Shown: in pieces, positions 1-13,189 of the stretch
How positions within the stretch are numbered: the stretch's first letter is position 1
How the letters are laid out: each line of letters starts with the position of its first letter
NCBI GenBank assembly: GCA_025403435.1
Contig: CM046345.1
Coordinates: forward strand, 20,268,809 to 20,332,808
Direction: 5' to 3'
Length of the DNA: 64,000 nt
Source of the DNA: Artocarpus heterophyllus
Lineage: Eukaryota > Streptophyta > Magnoliopsida > Rosales > Moraceae
Position numbers and translations under genes: made by a program
The notes under the pieces: model-generated
The model's input: the letters and a program-made list of their open reading frames with translations, nothing else
Databases searched by the model: none
Told to the model about the DNA's origin: nothing

Positions 1-570
1 TTATGTATTTGTTGTCTGATTTTGCCTATTTTTGTTTTATTTTTCCTCCAAATTTCAAATGTAAAATTAATAAGTACACTAAAGTTAATTTTTTTTACAA
101 ACAAAATATTTACTATAGTTTTAAAATTATTTATTTTACCATTAAACACACAAAACACTCTAAAAATAAATAAAAACTTAAAATTAATAGATCTTCACGG
201 TTTTACACAAATAAATTATCTAAGATAGAAATATTTTCAGTAATTATTAAAAATATTATAAAACATATTTATAAAAAAATTATTTACAAATACTTTAAAA
301 CTATAAATAAAATCGTCACACATTATTTTTACAATTTTAATTATTTACAAGCTAAACAAATATTTAACACACAGAAACAAATCTAAAAATTACCAAAATA
401 TTTTTAAATTTAAAAACATATTAAAACCACACATTTAGTCATATTTACATGCTAAGATACAAAAACAACATAAAACACACAAATGCTATTAATTAGAAGA
501 TTTAACAAGAAATAAAAGTGCAAAGAAATGATTTTAAAATTAAGAAATGTATATTTTTACAGTGTTATCA
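1..570 (-). repeat. 3' LTR (partial) of the Athila-type element
   Basis: AT-rich sequence that aligns with 12480-12970 and with 7085-7576. It ends on the plus strand in TTATCA, the complement of an LTR start TGATAA. The segment lacks the other LTR end because the window begins here. No gene is supported in it; the short open frame at 22-228 is AT-rich chance sequence. Confidence 0.75.
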
Positions 571-580
571 CACCCCAACT
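571..580 (-). other. Polypurine tract next to the 3' LTR
   Basis: The plus strand reads CACCCCAACT, so the minus strand has AGTTGGGGTG directly before the LTR start TGATAAC. This is where the plus-strand primer of a gypsy element is expected. Confidence 0.6.
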
Positions 581-2110
581 AGCTTATTACTAGTATCTAG
601 CAATTAAAGCGATATAATTTTGAAATGATTACTACATATTCATACAATACATGTCATTTGACTCTAATTTAACTCACTTAACTTTATAAACTGACAAAAT
701 AAAAATTTTATTTAAATAGTTTATATATTATTTTGCAAAATGTAAGCAAGCCAAACTCAGTGCAAAAAATAATAAATAATTATGAAATTTCATCAAAAAT
801 TAAGAATAAAATTGTTTTAATATTTTACTTTAAATCATTCCTACATGCAGCAAAATTTCAAATTTATTTGTTTGAACAACTAAGAATAGAAACATAAAAC
901 AGAAATATATACAAAAATTAAACAAACTTTACAACTGTGGATGGTATAACGTTTGGCTCCCTTAACTTTCTCCATAACCCATTTAGCAAGCTTTGGTTCA
1001 GTAACTCCTAGACTAGTTGGCCAAGGCAATAGGTGTTGAAGAACTCCATAAAACTTACTCGAGTTGAAGAGGCTACGAAACCAAACTTATCCAACATTTA
1101 TTCATTAATTTACTTTACACTCTTTATTTATTTACACTTTCTTTTTGTATTTTTATATTTATTTTATTGTTTTTTTAATTTTGATTTATCATTTAATTTA
1201 TTTGATTAATGAATTAGCTATTCTAAAAATGTTAATGCCCTTAATTGTTCATTTCCACAAAATATCAAAACTCGAATATTCATAGCTTTGACTTACTACC
1301 ACAATTAAGCATTATAGTGCGTGTGTGAAAAAAAATAGCTTACAGACACTTTGAAAAATAAACACATAAACATGTTAAATAAAATCAAAGTTTTGAGAGT
1401 CTATAAAGTTAGACAATTCAAAGAATAGAAAAATGATATCACGTTAATATAAAATTCAAAAATCAAAACAAAATAATAACACATTAACTATAAGAAACTA
1501 ATATTTATAAAAACACATTTTTTCTTAGATTTTCTTTTTAATGTAACAAAAACTCACAAAATGACACAAAAAATGTAAATTTTTCACAAAACACATAAAA
1601 ATTTACAGCAAAAACCAAAAAAGTTGAGCAAAACTTAAAAAATTTTGGCACAATTTTGCATAGCATTGATGCACAATTGTTCCCCCTAACTTAAATTATA
1701 CATTGTCCTCAATGTATAAGAGAATAGTGGGACAATAAAAATATTACCTGAATCAGCATAGCTATAGAGATGGTTTGTACGACAAACTAAACTAAAAAAC
1801 ACATCAATATATTATAAACTGGGTTGTTTAGAGTTGGATTCCCAAGACTTTATTTTTGTTTCTAAAATAAAAAATCATTCTTTTTGCTCAAATTCTTCAA
1901 AATGTGTCTTAAGTGGCTGCAAAAAAAAAAGTTTTTGCGAATCGCTATGGACTATATTCTTCTTAACTCAACCATTCTGCAAGAATTATGTTTAAAACTT
2001 ATTTTCAGCTTTTGTTTTTAATGAACATTTAGTGAACGTATAATCAAATAGAAAACACAGAACAAAAATAAACATATACAAAAGAGATTGAAAGAAACTA
2101 CTTACGGTTG
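581..2110 (-). other. Non-coding spacer between integrase and 3' LTR
   Basis: No convincing reading frame is present, and no envelope-like gene could be recognised. On the minus strand, around 1683-1712, there is a CATTGAGGACAATGT motif followed by a purine-rich TTAGGGGGAA stretch. From family knowledge, a similar conserved motif follows pol in many Athila/Tat elements. The rest is AT-rich filler. Confidence 0.5.
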
Positions 2111-5100
2111 ATAAACCGAAGCCACGAGAGGAATCTCTTTAGGCTCAGTTATCTGTCCTATTTAGCTTTTCAGTCTTTGGCCATCTACTATGAGTATTCT
2201 TCTATCAAATAGATCTTCAATTTCAATAACACCATTTGGGAAAACCTATTTCACAATATATGGACCAGTCCATCGTGATTTCAACTTACTAAGATGAAGG
2301 TGGAGATGGGATTCATAAAGATGAACTTGCTGATTCGGCTCAAAATTCTTCCTCAGGATCTACTTGTCATGAATTGCTTTCATTTTGCATTATAGATCCA
2401 TGAATTTTCATAACCATTATTCCTCAATTCCTCAAGTTCAAAGAGTTGGAGTTTTCGTTTCATACATACATCATTAACATCAAAATTGAAAGCTTTAACA
2501 GCCCAATAGGCTTTATGTTCAAGTTCTATAAGTAAATGATGGATTTTTTTCAAAGGCAAGCTTATAGGGAGACATTCCTAAGGGAGCTTTATCAGCTGTA
2601 TAATAGGCCCAGAGTGCCTCTTGAAGACTTGAAGACCAATCTTTTTAATCTGGATTCATCATTTTTTCCAATATTTGTTTGATTTCCCTATTTGCTAACT
2701 CAGTTTGACCATTTGTTTGTGGATGATAGGTAGTTAAAACTTTATGAATCACACTGTACTTTTGCATTAGAGCTTCAAAAGAATGGTCGCAAAAATGTGT
2801 GCCTTGATCATTGATTATAGCATGTGGCGTATCATGCCTAGATAACATGTTTTCTTTCAAGAACTTTACAACAGTTGCATTATTGTTGGTACGACATGCT
2901 ACAGCTTCATCCAATTTTGAAATGTAGTCCACAGCAAGGAGGATATAAAGGTACTCAAAAAAAGGTGGAAATGGTCCTAAAAACTATTCCCTAGCAATTG
3001 AATATTTCTATTGCGATAATTGGGTTTAAAGACATTATATGGTGATGGGATAGAGTACCTAACTTTTGACTTTTTTCACAAAAATGACAATAGTAATAAT
3101 TGTCTTTGAACAAAGAGGGCCAATAAAGAGCACATTGTAAAATCTTTACAGCAGTATTCTTTGCAGAGAAATGACTACCACATGCATCAATGGTAGAATT
3201 TTAAGACATTAAACACTTCATCCTTAGGAATACAATGTCTTATGATTTGATCATGATAGTATTTAAAAAGGTAAGGGTCATCCCAATAGAAGTTACGCAC
3301 TTTAACCAAAAACTTTCTTTCATCTTGCAAACTCCAAGTGGATGAAATTTCTCCAGTTGCCAAGTAATTAACAATGCGTGTGTACCAAGATAACTTTGTG
3401 ACAGAGAACAAATATTCATTAAGAAATTCATCAAGAATTAGCAGGCCATCGATAGAATCATTGAATTCCAAATGAGATAAGTGGTCAGCTATAATATTCT
3501 CTCAACTTTTTTTGTCCTTAATGGTCAAATCAAACTTTTGTAGAAGAAGGATCCACCTAATGAGTCAGGCCTTAGCATCCTTTTTTGAAAAGAGTTACTT
3601 AAAGGCTAAGTGATTAGTGAAAACAATGGTTGGTAAACCAATCATATATGAAAGAAACATATCGGGAGCAAATACTATAGCAAGTAACACCTTTTAAGTG
3701 GTTAAGTAATTCATTTAAGCGTTGTTCAAAGCTTTACTTGTGTAGTGTTATACAAAGGGGTTTCTCTTTACTTCATTAACCTAAAATGGCTCCTATAGTG
3801 TAATTGCTTGCATCACACATGATTGCAAATGGTAAATCAAGGGCTTGCATGATAGGTGTAGAGGTCAACTTAGATATTAGTGTTATGAAAGATTTTTCAC
3901 ATTCGTTCGACCATTCAAACATTGCGTCTTTCAGTAAGAGGTTACACAATGGTCCTAATATGGCTAAAAAAATTCTAAATAAACCTACTATAGAATCCAG
4001 CATGTTCAAGAAAAGATCGAACATCTCTAATAGTCTTAGGAGTGGCCATATTTGAAATAAGTTCAATCTTAGTTGGATCAACTTCAATTCCTCTTTAGAG
4101 ACAATATGTCCAAGAACTATGCCAGATGAAACCATAAAATGACATTTTTCTCAATTTAACACAAGGCCTTTCTCTTATCATCTTTTCATAAAAGCTTCCA
4201 AGTTTAGTAAACATGTGTCAAACGAATCATGAAAGACTGCCAAATCATCAATGAAAACTTCCATAATCTTCTTAACTATGTCATTGAATATGCTCATAAT
4301 GCATCTTTAAAATGTAGCTGGAGCATTACAAAGTCCAAAATAGCATATGCCAAAAAGCATATGTATCAAAAGGACATGTAAACGTGATGTTTTTCTGATC
4401 TTTTAATCCTATCTTTATCTGATAGTATCTTAAATATCGATCAAGAAAGTAATAGAAAGAATAACCAGCTATACGTTCTAAGATTTGATCAATGTATGGA
4501 AGTGGGAAATGGTTTTTTCGAATGACAACATTTAACTTAGACAGTCAATGTACATACACCATCCAGTGACAACTCTTTTAGGAACAAGATCTCCTTTTTC
4601 ATTCTTAACCACAATTACACCTGATTTTTTAGGTACAACTTGAGTTGGACAAACCCATTTACTTTTTGTAATGGGGTAAATGATACCCGCATTTAAAAGT
4701 TTCAAAACTTCATTCTTCACAACTTCTTTCATTGTTGGATTCAGCCTTCTTTAAGGGTTTATTCTTGGATTAGTACCTTCTTACAAATTAGTACGATGAG
4801 AGCAAATCAAAGGACTAATGCCTTGATATCAGCTATTGTCCAACCTAATGCAATTGTGTGGTCACGCAACATGTTGATTAACCATTGCTCTTATGATTCA
4901 TCGAGTTTGGATAAGATGATAACAAGAAGATCATCGCATCCCAAGAAATGCATGTTTTAGTCTTTTAAGAATTTGTGCTAACTTAACTTTTGAGATTTCT
5001 TCGGTGGATGGTTTTGGCTTTTCTTCTTTTAGCAACAACTTTTCAAATCGTGGTTGTCAAAACTTTGTTCCTTTGTCCAGTGAATGTTTAGGAATATCAT

Positions 5101-5489
5101 AAATGGGATCGAGAATTTCAAGATTATAACTTTGAAAGATTTCTTTAAACACATCGGTTTGCATTAAAAATTCTTCCTAAATAGCATTATCAATGATTTT
5201 AGTGTAAAAGCACTCATTATTGCTCTAAATTGCTTCTCAATATAGAAAACATTCACTTCAAGGGTTCATGTTTTCGAAAGAGATTTTCATGAGACCATAT
5301 CTATAGTTAATAAGAGCATTAGCCCTAGCTAAGAAATGTCTTCTGAGGATGATAGGAATTTTTGATTCCATGTTCACCTCACATTGTGTTAAAGATGAGA
5401 AAATCCATGGGGTAATAGAACTTATCAACTTGCAATAAAACATCTTGTACTATCCCTCATGGTTCCTTGATGGATTGGTCTACCAATTG
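2111..5489 (-). pseudogene. Remnant pol: protease end, RT, RNase H, integrase (Athila/Tat type)
   Basis: Translated blocks on the minus strand follow pol order. The protease/linker at 5489-5258 has IPIILRRHFLARANALI. The RT start at 4732-4532 has PKKSGVIVVKNE and TGW. The RT core at about 4530-4190 has FGLCNAPATF, an in-frame stop, then EVFIDDLAVF, an altered catalytic DD box. RNase H at 4135-3776 includes AIMCDASNYTIGAILG. The integrase linker is at 3471-3187, and the integrase core at 2932-2645 has AIINDQGTHF and YHPQTNGQ. The integrase tail with LKSRWTGPYIV ends near 2110. Stops and frame changes separate the blocks, so no functional polyprotein can be made. Confidence 0.85.
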
Positions 5490-5494
5490 CATGA

Positions 5495-7576
5495 TGATCA
5501 GGTCTTAAGAGTATATGTTAGATATAACCTCAAGTACAATGTTATCCAAGTAATGAAACTCGGTGAGTCTAAGGTCGATCCTACAGGGAAAAGATATTAC
5601 AAAGGTCCAATATATCAAGTCTATTATGTTTAGCTGAAGATTTTGAGAATAAAAGTTAATTTTATTTACAATATTTACATATTTTTTACTTTTTTTATTT
5701 TTAGATTTTTTTTGTGATTTTTGGAATTTTAACAACAAGAAATGTGACTTAAATTTGAATAGTGAATGGAACTTTAATAAGTGAAATTTAACTTAGGAGA
5801 TGGAACTTTAACAATAAGTGCAATTACTTTTAAAGGTAATAACAATTTTAACAAATACTGAGGATAAAAGGTTCAATTCTGGCAATTAATTTAAATCTGT
5901 TTTAGTTTTTCCAAACTTATTTATTAAAATAGTTTAAGTATGCAATATGCTATCCTTTGTCTGCAATAAATCAAGAGTTATCAAGCATTTATTGTGCCTA
6001 TTCAAGTCTATAGTGCATCAAAAACTCATTTTGAACAAATATGTATGTTTTCAAATTAACTTACTAAAATTACTGACAAAATTTACCGTTAAGTATTTAC
6101 CATGCCATTTCATGTCTACAAATAATCAAAGTGTTCCTAAGCATTATTTGTGCCATCTTATGTCTATGATAAATCAAAACTCAATTTTGCAAGAATTTTA
6201 GTTAAGTTAACATAAAAATCATAAGTTTTCTAAAAATAATTTTGACATTATAACAACTTAGAAAACTTAAAAAAACTGAAAATATTTACCTTAATTTTGC
6301 CGGAATATCCCCCTCTCTCCCCAGCAAAGTGGAATAGAGAAAGACATGATGAAAGTAGCAACACACATATTTTTATTAAGTATAACTATTTTATAACATA
6401 AAAACTAGAATTATTTTACAAAAATATAAAGATAAAATTTAGAAGAAAACTAACCTAAGAAGAGAGAAGAAGAGAATTTTCTCCGAACTATAGAGAATAG
6501 TGTGAATTACATGAAGGGAAGGGGGTATTTATAGTAAAAGAAAATCTACTATTTATAAGATTTTTACATTTTTTTATTCATTTTTTAATTATTTGTAATA
6601 TTTTATTAAGATATTTTTAAGTGGAAAATGATGTAGGATGCAATTTAAATGGTGGAAAATTTTTTGGAATAATTTATAATTAACAACTCCATTTTTTCCT
6701 TAACTAAATTTGATTAACAACTCCATTTTTTGTTTTTCTTTTTTTCCACGCATTTTCAAGCCCTGGAATGTGAATATTAATCTGGATAATCCAATGTGAC
6801 GCGGTGCAGCGAACAGACGCACAACAACCTTTGGATCGATGACTTGGACTAGTTGAATTATGTAGATTGAAGTCAACCGAGAAAAGTCAATGCATGACTT
6901 TGACTGATTTGTTGGTCGTGAGATCTGATCTTCATAAGCAGATCTAACGACTAAGATTGAGATTTTTGTTATTTTTATTTTTTTGATTCCTTAAGCATTT
7001 AAGGTCCCTTTTTGCCCGTTTTCACACCATTTTTCTCTGTTTTTCTTGTAGATTTTAAATTTAAGATAAAATAAAATAAAATAAACAAACCAAAATTAAT
7101 TATTTCACAAACATAATTTTTACAATAATTAAAAGTATTTATTTTACAATAAGACACATAAAAATTACTAAAAATACATAAAAATTTCTAAAATTAACAA
7201 ACCTTAACAGGCATGCTATTTAAAGACTCAATATTATTTTTAGAAATTACTAGAGACATAATAGAACATATTTACAGATTCAAAACTTATTTTCAAACAT
7301 TTTAAGACTCAAAGGAAAATAACTGCATGTTATTTTTATGGTTTTGAATATTTACAGACAAAATACATATTTAACACACTAAAAAAATTCTAAAATTATC
7401 AAAAATATTAATAAACTTAAAAACACATTAAAAATATAATTTTAAACATATTTACACACTAAAACACTAAAATACTTATTAACACATAGTGCTATTAATT
7501 AGAGGATTTAATAAGCAATAAAAGCATAAATAAATGATTTAAGCCTTAGAAAATATATACTTTTATAGTCTTATCA
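5495..7576 (-). mobile_element. Solo LTR of a related gypsy element, with CATGA target duplication
   Basis: A 2082-bp segment begins TGATCAGGTC and ends GTCTTATCA, and is flanked on both sides by CATGA (5490-5494 and 7577-7581). Its upper 490 bases resemble both LTRs of the surrounding element. Its lower end carries a GGTCGATCCTACAGGGA motif where the 5' LTR at 10569 has TATCGTCCCATGAGGAT. There are no internal coding blocks and no second LTR, so it looks like a solo LTR left by LTR-LTR recombination. It sits inside the protease region: the frame ending in LGLGEVKPTFMVM above 7577 resumes as MQLVDQSIKEP below 5490. Confidence 0.85.
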
Positions 7577-7581
7577 CATGA

Positions 7582-9521
7582 CCATAAAAGTTGGTTTAAC
7601 TTCTCCAAGTCCTAATTACTAGTAAATTGAATAAGGCGTAAGATTGACCCTCACTCCTAAGTTTAACAAGACTTGAGTGATTTATGGGTTCTTATGTAAC
7701 AGATGGTTGTGGGACATCCTTATACTTGATTGGTGCTCTTTATTCAAGAACTACACTTAATTGCTCAGTCAAGAATGTAGTTTTTGTGACATGGTGCTTC
7801 CTTTTCACAATGCACAAGTCTTTCATAACTTTGAAATAAGCCGGCACTTGTTTAATTATTTGCAACAGAGAAAGGTCGATCCAAACTTGCTTCAAGTGTT
7901 CTAAGATTTGTTCATAAATTTTTGGTAGTTTTCTAGTGGATTGAAGAGTTTAGGGGAAATAAGCTTTTACCATAAACTTATTCACTTCTTCTTGTCTTTG
8001 TGGAGTAACTTCTTCACTACTCATGTCGACGGTGTTTGATTTTTCCAATAATTTCCCGTTGCAGGTGGTAACATGACTAACCTCTTCATCTTTCTTCTCT
8101 TTAGTGTTAGAGGTTTCTTTCATGTTATGTCTTTCTAAATTGAACTAAGTTTTAGATGAACATTTTTCAATCAATTTCAAAATTGCTTCTACCATTTATG
8201 TGAAGGTAGCTTTGAATTTCTAATTTGATTTGCTTTGTGCTTCAATGAATGCTTGCAATGTTTCCTGAAGAGATTTACTTGATAGGTGTAGATCATGCCG
8301 AGGACCAACTTATTCCCTTGGATGCACTTTTTCTTCAATTTCCATTGATTTCCAAATGAACATGCTTGATTTGAATTCCTCCTATCAAAATTCAAATTAT
8401 TTCTTCCATCAGGATTGAGAATTTTGGGATAAGGAATATATGGTTTATAATATCTTCCTAAGGCATTACATTGTTCTGCATACACTATTATCATTTTTTT
8501 ATAAGCATGACAGTCTTGTAGTTGTTGTTCAATTCTTCCACTCACAAAGTTTGTTCCTTGTTATGCCACTCTTTTGATAGCTCGGATTCCTTTCTCATTC
8601 TTTGCTTTGTAGATTTCTAACTCCCTTGTAAGATTTTCAACTTGAACCCTAAGGTTTTAATTATCCTCTTCCTTCAATTGATGAATTCCAATTGATCAGG
8701 TGTTATTAATACTATGAGAAGTATCTAATTCATCCATAAGTGAACTTTCTCAACAAACTCATTAAGAAATTCCTTGGCCTCTTCAGGATCCTTGTGTAAG
8801 AATTTTCCATTACATATAACTTCCAAATATTGATGACCATGACTTATGAGTTTTTCATAAAAGAAGCTGACAAGGTGCCAATTCTCATAACCATGGTGAG
8901 GACATTGACTTAATGAATCTTTGAACTTTTCCTAAGCTTCATAGAAAATTTCATGATTGTTTTGGGACAAAGCCAAAATTTGTTTCTTAAGATTGTTGGT
9001 CTTTTTATATGGGTAGTATTTATGGAAGAAAGTGGATGCTATATCATCCCCTGATTCGATGGATTGAGATCTTAAAGAATAGCGCCAGCTTTTGGCTTTA
9101 TCTTTCGAAAAGGAAAGAATTTCAATTTGATATAATTAGCAATGTCAGGGCAATTGTATAAAGTGGCAACAACTTCCTCAAATTCACAAATATGAACATA
9201 AGAATTTTTGCTTTTTAATTTGAAAAAGGTTGGTAAAAGTTGAATTATGCCTGGCTTCAGGTCTTGTTGTGGAATATTTGATGGAAACACGATGCATAAA
9301 GGAATCGTAGGGCGAGTCGGGTGCATGTAATCTTTCATCAACATTCTTTGAGGATTCTCACCGAGTTGCACCATTGCAAACATATTCAAAAAAGTGGTTG
9401 ACGAAATTGGAGAATGAAGAGAAGTGTTCGACGATCGGCCACTAGAATTTCCTAAGTTTGGAGCTTTTGCGAATTGGCCTAGTTTGCCTCTATGTCGAAG
9501 CATTAACCCTAAGATTTTCAC
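7582..9521 (-). pseudogene. Remnant gag and first part of protease (Athila/Tat type)
   Basis: The block at 9521-9072 on the minus strand carries gag capsid wording (IKLKFFPF). The 8545-8189 block is the asparagine-rich gag region. Between 7990 and 7582 the frame reads KVMKDLCIVKRKHHVTK and then LLNLGVRVNLTPYS, matching the linker and the protease active-site strand of this group. The usual LLDLGAS is LLNLGVR here, so the catalytic Asp is lost. Several stops and frame changes are visible. The protease continues past the inserted solo LTR at 5489. Confidence 0.75.
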
Positions 9522-10568
9522 TTTTTAGTTTTAAAATTTTAAAATTTTTTATTTTTTAAATAAGAAAGGAATCCAAAAAAAAGATGAGATGCTTAACTTT
9601 TCTTTATTTGGAGAGAATAAAGTAGTGAGTGAAAAAATTCCACTTCGTTTATTTTATAGATTTTGGGAAATTATATGCTTTGAGGATGTTCCCTGGAAAG
9701 ATTCTTTTTGGCCTCCATCACAATTTAAAAAAATCATCATGTATAACATTGAAGAGTTCAAAGATAACGACTGATGTATTGCCCAAAATGTTTCTCTAAA
9801 CGCAAACGTTTGAAGTATAGAAGAGGTTGTCATAATCACATGGAGGTTGGTATTTGAAAGGTTGAAAATTTAACGGTTTAAAATAGCAAAGGTAACTTTA
9901 ACAAGATTTTAAAGAAAACAAATACTTTTGAAAATTTTAGAGAAGATTTTAAAACATTTAATTAAAACGGCAACGCTTCGAGAATCCTTTGTATATTTCG
10001 TAACTGGCATGGAGTTTTAACTCTAATTATTAATTATCTAAAACATTTAATTTATTATATCTTTTCCCATTAATTACAAGCTTTTTACTAATTTTACAAG
10101 TCAAATTAAAGTTGTAATATAGCAACTATAATGCAGTAAATGTTTTCAAATGAAAATTCGTAAAATAATTACCTTTCACTAGTAATTTGGTACACTAATT
10201 ATAAAAATTATAACATTCTCACTATAATTATAGTTAACATAATTTTAAGATAGAAAAGATAATAACAAATCAAAATTATTACATTTAAATGAACAAAATT
10301 GTTACATTAATTTTAGTAAAACCTCGTCTTATGAAATATAAAAAATCACCTACGCAACAAGTCATATTGTAGTAAAAGATATTTCACAAAATTAAGCATT
10401 ATTTTAATATTATTAATATTAATTAAGTAACACAATTAAATTCCATAAAGAAGGCATAATTGAATTTACGTAAAAATGAGCTGCATAACAATACTAACAA
10501 TAATTATAAAAAATTGAAAATATAATTTATTCTATAAAAACATAAACATTACAAAACAAATATAGCAT
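9522..10568 (-). other. Leader between gag and 5' LTR, with degenerate primer binding site
   Basis: This AT-rich stretch has no supported gene. At 9965-9981 the plus strand reads AACGGCAACGCTTCGA, a decayed form of the complement of the TGGCGCCGTTGCCGGGG primer site used by Athila/Tat elements. The 5' LTR end is at 10569, about 590 bases away. A primer site normally abuts the LTR, so an insertion or rearrangement probably separates them. I found no clear duplication marking it. Confidence 0.45.
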
Positions 10569-12970
10569 TGATGTATACTTTTGTAAGTGCATAAATCAAC
10601 TAAAGTAATATAATGATGAAAGAGTATCGTCCCATGAGGATTAACTTAGTAATTATTGAAATTATAATATTCTTAACTTTATTTAAACAAAAATATATTA
10701 AGCTGTAATAAAGAAAATAATTAAAACTAATAAAAATAAAAATAAACAAAATTCAATTTCAATTAATGAAATTCAATTCAGCAAGACAAATTCGGTTCTT
10801 TTCTAATTATTAACTAACATCGCCTACTATTCATGTGTTAGAACGAAAGACCTTATTTTATTTATTATTCTTTCTGGGGGAAGATAATAAAAATATTTCT
10901 AACATATAAACTTGTTATCACTTGATGTGAATTCCACCACCTTAAAGACTCACTACGATCTATGGTTTTCTTAAATGTTTATGCAAGTCATACTGCTGTC
11001 ACTCGATGTCGTATGCCTCGTACGGTTAATTTTACAAGAAGCTATTCCAAAAATCTCTTTCTAGGGTTTCCATTTAGATCTTTTAATCAATTCAATTATT
11101 GGCCAAATGTTCAAACACATTAGGAATTGTAAAAGTAATAACAATTATTCATATCAAACTCTTAGAGAAATTCAATTTCTTTGAAAGAAAATAAATTAGA
11201 AATCAAACATTTACGTCTTGGCTATACTTGTAGCACTAGTAAAATAAAATTAGTTCATAATTGAAAGCACAAAAATCCTCTCCAACATAATATTCATGTT
11301 CAATTACAAGCCTAAATTAAAAGATTGAAAGAAGAAAAAGAATGTAAAAATCTTGAATGTAGTTGTTCTCGACTCGTCTTCAAAATCTTCTCAAGTGTGC
11401 TCTCCAAAAAATCTTAAAAGTTTGCCAAAAGACACCATGAAAAACCCTAAAAATGCCTATGTGTAGGTTAAGAGGCGTGGAGTCAATAACATGATAAGTT
11501 TTGGTACGTTTTGGGCATTAAACATGTCATTGTGTGCGAAGTAGTGCTGCAGCACTATATAAGCAGTGCCTAAGCACTATACACGCATCTCCATAGCGCT
11601 TAAGCACTAGGTGTTTTGTCCTTTTTTTGCAAAACGATTCTAGAACACTATAGTGCCATTTGTGGTGCATAGGCACTTCTTGTTGGCTTCAACAAAGTGT
11701 TCAAAAGCTTCTTTTAGCACCTTTGTGCCGTTTCAAACCATCATTACTTCAAATTTGGACCATCCTATAAACAAAACATAAAGAATACACATAAAATTTA
11801 CAAAAAACTCTTGAAAACTAACTAAACATTAAGCTTGAATGATATGTGTTTCATGAAAAAAACTCACTCATCAAAAGTTTAAAGCCATACCAGAGTATTA
11901 TATGTACAAGAACATTTCTCTATCTCACCAAACTTTTTACACTAATTTAGGCATTATTTTATTATTAAAAGATGAGTTGAAGGAGTGTTCTAACAACATC
12001 TCCTCAAAAGAGGATACTATTGAGTTATATAGAGGGGGTTATATACTATTTACATTATATTTTATTATTTATTTTTATTTTTTTAATGATTGCATCCAAC
12101 GCTGATGCCATTTAGAACATTTATTTTATAGAATTTTTCTTTCTTTTCCCACTAGAATCAACCTTCACTGTGCAAATCTGGGTTTGTGATTTGGCGTAAT
12201 ATGCGACAAAGAAGGACGAATCTCGGCTCTCAGGTTGCTAAAGGAAGACCAATCTAATGGCGTTGGAAGGAGCAGACTCAACGTTGGGACTGGATGACTA
12301 TTGAAGACCGTTGGATGGGTCAATAAAAGTAGATCTCATAGTGACAAAGATGACTTCATGTGAGAGGCTCTGCTCGCAATCCGAAGACACCCCTGAAAAA
12401 GCAGCTGACACGTAGACAGTTCAAATGAATTTAGTGGCTTGATCGAACGGTCCAGGGTGTGCCATGTGTCATTTAATGGCTTAATTATTTTACAAACAAA
12501 ATTTTTACAATAATTTTAAATATTTATTTAACAATTAAACGCATAAAACAAATTAAAAATAAATAAAAACTTTCAAAATTAATAGACCTTTATAATTTCA
12601 CACTAGTAAATTATTAAGACTTAGAAATATTTTTAAAAATTACTAAAAATATTATAAAATATATTTGCAAACTAAAAATTTATTTACAAACACTTTAAGA
12701 CTACAAATAACGTCACCAAAAATTACATTTATGGTTTTAATTATTTATAAATTAAACGCATATTTAACACATAGAAACATATTTAAAAATTACCAAAAAT
12801 ATTCTTAAACATGAAAACATACTAAAAACATATATTTAAACATATTTACATACTAAGGCACAAAAACAGCATAAAACACAAAATGCTATTAATTAGAGGA
12901 TTTAATAAGAAATAAAAGCGTAAATAAATTATTTTAACTTGAAGGAATATACACTTTTATAGTCTCATCA
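10569..12970 (-). repeat. 5' LTR of the Athila-type element
   Basis: This 2402-bp LTR reads TGATGTATAC at the low end and AGTCTCATCA at the high end, so on the minus strand it runs TGATGAGACT ... GTATACATCA. The high end matches 80-570 and 7085-7576. Near the low end is TATCGTCCCATGAGGAT, the usual sequence near the 3' end of such LTRs. At 11544-11728 there is a group of short palindromes with GTGC..GCAC arms. The low-scoring open frame at 11902-12105 is not a gene. Confidence 0.7.
11544..11728. repeat. Loose palindrome cluster in the Athila-type 5' LTR
   Basis: GTGCTGCAGCAC (11544) and GTGCCTAAGCAC (11566) are 22 bp apart. GCGCTTAAGCAC (11596), GTGCATAGGCAC (11665) and GCACCTTTGTGC (11717) follow with irregular spacing. 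A TATATAA lies between the first two (11556-11562). Confidence 0.6.
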
Positions 12971-13024
12971 AGAGCCAAAATGACACAAGACTTATTTGTG
13001 GGAGCCAAAAAATGAAATGAATTT

Positions 13025-13189
13025 AATGGGGCCGTTTGGTATTGTTTTCAAAATGGGTGAAAATGTTTTTGTTTTGAAAAATGAGAATTTTTTGGGAATT
13101 ATGCTGAGAGTATTTTTAAAATTTCTGTCTTGAAAAGTGTGTGAAAAACATTTCTAAAAAGTTTGAGAATAAAAACAAACAGGGCTAAT
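13025..13189. mobile_element. Small MITE-like element, copy 1
   Basis: The segment starts GGGGCCGTTTGGTATTG (13028) and ends AAAACAAACAGGGCT (13186), giving imperfect terminal inverted repeats of about 25 bp. A related copy lies at 16994-17149. The ends can be read with a 3-bp flanking duplication (AAT or TAA), which would suit PIF/Harbinger-type MITEs, but the superfamily is not certain. It encodes nothing. Confidence 0.6.

Larger units (their letters stand above)
1..12970 (-). mobile_element. Athila/Tat-type Ty3/gypsy retrotransposon, old and interrupted
   Basis: Reading the minus strand from high to low coordinates gives 5' LTR (10569-12970), degenerate primer site, gag (9521 downward), protease, reverse transcriptase, RNase H, integrase (ending near 2110), a non-coding spacer, a polypurine tract (571-580) and a 3' LTR cut by the window start (1-570). 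The order PR-RT-RH-INT is Ty3/gypsy. The wording of the RT, protease and integrase tail is that of the Athila/Tat group. The two LTRs are clearly related but well diverged (about 80 percent by eye over the last 490 bases), and every coding block has stops or frameshifts, so the insertion is old. A related solo LTR (5495-7576) splits the protease region. The outer target duplication cannot be checked because one end lies outside. Confidence 0.85.
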
